A DNA stretch of 64,000 bases from Bacillus sp. FJAT-45350 (GTDB lineage Bacteria > Bacillota > Bacilli > Bacillales > NISU01), in assembly GCF_002335805.1 (NCBI RefSeq), contig NZ_NISU01000001.1, forward strand, positions 1,558,079-1,622,078. The letters are read 5' to 3'. The translations under genes were made by a program, and so were the position numbers. Below, in pieces: positions 62,333-64,000 of this stretch; position 1 is the stretch's first letter, and each line of letters starts with the position of its first letter. The notes beneath the pieces were generated by a model, which was given only the letters and a program-made list of their open reading frames with translations, was not told the DNA's origin and searched no databases.

Positions 62333-63982
62333 ATGGAGTTAAAATTAAAAATCAACACCATTAATGAAAATTATTCAATAAATAAAATAAAAAAAATAGA
62401 TATTCAATCTTTCAATGAAAACGAATACCTACAAATGTTTCAACAATTAGTTGATCTTAATATATTTGCATGTGAATTTGATGATATTCATTGGAAGGTC
62501 TTTGATAAGGTACAAGATATGTATGTAGAATTCACATTTAATATTGAAGTATTTACTCAGCTGAATAAAGCATTAAAATATTTCACAATTCTTCGGCTAA
62601 TATCAGAAAAGAAACCATTAACTGTATATAATGAATTACAAAATTTGAAACGATCGATCCTTGCTAGTAATGGTTTAACCAACACGAGCCACCTAGAAGT
62701 TTTTTTGAAAAATGAAAGTTTAAAAAGCAAACCACATGGAGGCCGGTTAGCAAGTCATTTGTTATACTTTCTCTCTTTCATCACGATAGAAAATGAATTA
62801 GAAATTAAAGAAATTTGCGATAAGCATCCGTTAGTAAAGAATGAAAGTCGCAATTTACCAAATTTTCAGGATGTAATTAAGTTTGACGACATAGTAAATG
62901 ATTTTTTTAGAAACAATGACACACAAACTATTTTTGAATATCTTCCTATTATGATGTGGTGGCTGCTAACTAATGTTCTTCCACTTCGACCAACCGAGTT
63001 TTTAATGCTTGAAAAGAACTGTTTGCGATCCACAATGCGCCATAATAGACAAGTATATTCAATTAAAGTTTCTAGAATTAAAGAAAATCCAAAAGATGAA
63101 GATATCGAAATTGATGAACATACGTATAAAATACTAAGCAAATCGATTTCAGATATTGATTATAGAGTAACTAACGATTCTCCTTACCTCTTTACTACAG
63201 ACCTGTATTATTTTAGTAAAGAACGTAAATTAAAAAGAACAAAGTCAAACACAAGAATGAACCGAAGAGATTTTTATGACATTTTAAATAGATTTTATAA
63301 AAATGTAGTAAAAGGCATTTATCAAGAATTTGAACTCGAAAAAATTAAATTTGGTGATACTAGACATTTTGCTATTATCAATATGTGCCTACAAGGTTTC
63401 AATATGCTGTCAATTGCAAAAATGGCTGGACATAAAGATATTTATACTCAGGACAATTATTTCTCACATGCAAGCCAATTTGCTCAATCTTATGTTTATT
63501 CTTTAGCTCAAAAGAAATTGGAACATTCCATTACCACCAACACCAACAACGGCATAATCGGCTGGAAAAGGTTTGTTTATGATAAAGGTAAGGTACTTTC
63601 AACTTCCAACCTTGATCAGAACAAAATTGTAGGGAGAATACAATATGGATCTTGCACAGAAAGCAAAGATATTTTCCCGAGCAATTGTATTGAGGATTGT
63701 CGTTTTTGTAATAAATTTCTTTTCAATCCTACAATCTCAGAGTATGAAGAAGGAATTAAATGGCTGGGTGATTGCTCTCAAACAATAAAAGTAAAAATTT
63801 CCGAATCTATTCAGTTGATGCGCGAAATTGCATCTAAAGGAAACGGTAATACGTATAATAACTTCTCATCTGAAAATTTATTAAAAACTACATCAAGAAA
63901 ACTCACCTCATTGATGGATATGAAGGCTACTCTCGATGCTAAAATTATGGAGGCTACAAATGAGCAAAAAGGAAAGGACTAA
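62333..63982 (+). CDS. Tyrosine recombinase 3
   Basis: 549 aa, starting 21 bases after tnpB with AAAAGGTGTG before the ATG. Catalytic residues: Arg219 in VLPLRPTEFLML, Arg344 in FGDTRHFAI, His367 in MAGHKDIYT and Tyr376 in DNYFSHA; the first His of HxxR is replaced by Gly341. A four-Cys cluster (Cys441, 452, 456, 459) follows, similar in kind to that of tnpB. The Tn554 TnpC is only about 125 aa, so this is a third full recombinase, not a TnpC homologue. Its last 23 bases overlap the next gene. Confidence 0.88.
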   Translation: MELKLKINTINENYSINKIKKIDIQSFNENEYLQMFQQLVDLNIFACEFDDIHWKVFDKVQDMYVEFTFNIEVFTQLNKALKYFTILRLISEKKPLTVYNELQNLKRSILASNGLTNTSHLEVFLKNESLKSKPHGGRLASHLLYFLSFITIENELEIKEICDKHPLVKNESRNLPNFQDVIKFDDIVNDFFRNNDTQTIFEYLPIMMWWLLTNVLPLRPTEFLMLEKNCLRSTMRHNRQVYSIKVSRIKENPKDEDIEIDEHTYKILSKSISDIDYRVTNDSPYLFTTDLYYFSKERKLKRTKSNTRMNRRDFYDILNRFYKNVVKGIYQEFELEKIKFGDTRHFAIINMCLQGFNMLSIAKMAGHKDIYTQDNYFSHASQFAQSYVYSLAQKKLEHSITTNTNNGIIGWKRFVYDKGKVLSTSNLDQNKIVGRIQYGSCTESKDIFPSNCIEDCRFCNKFLFNPTISEYEEGIKWLGDCSQTIKVKISESIQLMREIASKGNGNTYNNFSSENLLKTTSRKLTSLMDMKATLDAKIMEATNEQKGKD

Positions 63983-64000
63983 TCGTGGAAAACCTCAAGA
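63960..64000 (+). CDS. Fourth gene of the element, cut by the window end
   Basis: ATG at 63960, overlapping the third recombinase. The visible start MSKKERTNRGKPQ is basic, as expected for a small DNA-binding accessory protein of the TnpC kind that follows the recombinases in Tn554-like elements. Only 13 residues can be read, so the call rests mainly on position. Confidence 0.5.
   Translation, partial: MSKKERTNRGKPQ

Larger units (their letters stand above)
57399..64000 (+). mobile_element. Tn554-like site-specific element inserted in topB, right end outside the window
   Basis: The left boundary (about plus or minus 5 bases) is the point where topB homology stops. From there the DNA is visibly more AT-rich and carries a tyrosine-recombinase operon: tnpA (412 aa), tnpB (1155 aa), tnpC-like (549 aa) and the start of a fourth gene. 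In Tn554 a comparable set (TnpA, TnpB, TnpC) drives highly site-specific insertion into radC without target duplication. Here the target is a conserved topB codon stretch. The right end and cargo are beyond 64000. Confidence 0.85.

Overview
The window looks like a chromosomal segment of an endospore-forming, low-GC member of the Bacillaceae. The evidence is an alpha/beta-type small acid-soluble spore protein (17006), a CsgA homologue (28820), a YjcZ-type mini-protein behind a sigma-K/E-like -10 box (12220-12335), a spore-type LysM+GH18 hydrolase (23715), KapB (6146), the SigI/RsgI pair (51875-53814) and AGGAGG-type ribosome binding sites throughout. The genus cannot be fixed from sequence reading alone; the gene mix would fit Bacillus-related alkaliphiles.

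Layout. 1-12.7 kb: housekeeping genes, mostly on the minus strand (a cyclophilin lipoprotein cut by the window edge, exoA, ppaC, a hot-dog thioesterase, fabH with a FapR-like operator, kapB, ferritin, a flavin amine oxidase, pepF), with decayed fragments of a BCCT transporter and of a short unidentified gene. 12.8-20.2 kb: a UPF0316 membrane protein, a frameshifted P1/DmpA-type peptidase next to a RocB-like M20 peptidase, ElaA, a spore protein, a pirin, RarD and a CBO0543-like membrane protein. 20.3-30.2 kb: a chemoreceptor, a family 2 glycosyltransferase, a spore-type hydrolase, a LysM+CAP protein, a UPF0173 hydrolase, a patatin, csgA and a small regulator with a perfect 16-bp-arm palindrome in front of it. 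30.3-44.5 kb: a di-heme cytochrome c, a DEAD-box helicase, a lipase, an MFS transporter, a broken rhodanese, glutamate dehydrogenase, ypcP and a 2-hydroxyacid dehydrogenase. 44.5-55.4 kb: a BmrA-like exporter, a CAP lipoprotein, a DHH phosphoesterase, a cold-shock protein, a CarD/CdnL-type factor and the sigI-rsgI locus with two exported proteins upstream.

55.5-64 kb holds the most unusual feature. topB (topoisomerase III) is cut within its TOPRIM codons at about 57398. From there to the window end runs a Tn554-like element with three consecutive tyrosine recombinase genes (412, 1155 and 549 aa) and the start of a fourth gene, all with overlapping or closely spaced reading frames. The 1155-aa recombinase carries an N-terminal array of ten helix-turn-helix-like modules (residues 1-583), part of it freshly duplicated as an exact 324-bp step. 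The right end and any cargo lie outside the window.

Intergenic regions carry two related families of imperfect palindromic repeats, at least eleven copies here, and many genes end in strong rho-independent terminators. No tRNA, rRNA, CRISPR array or classical IS transposase gene was seen.
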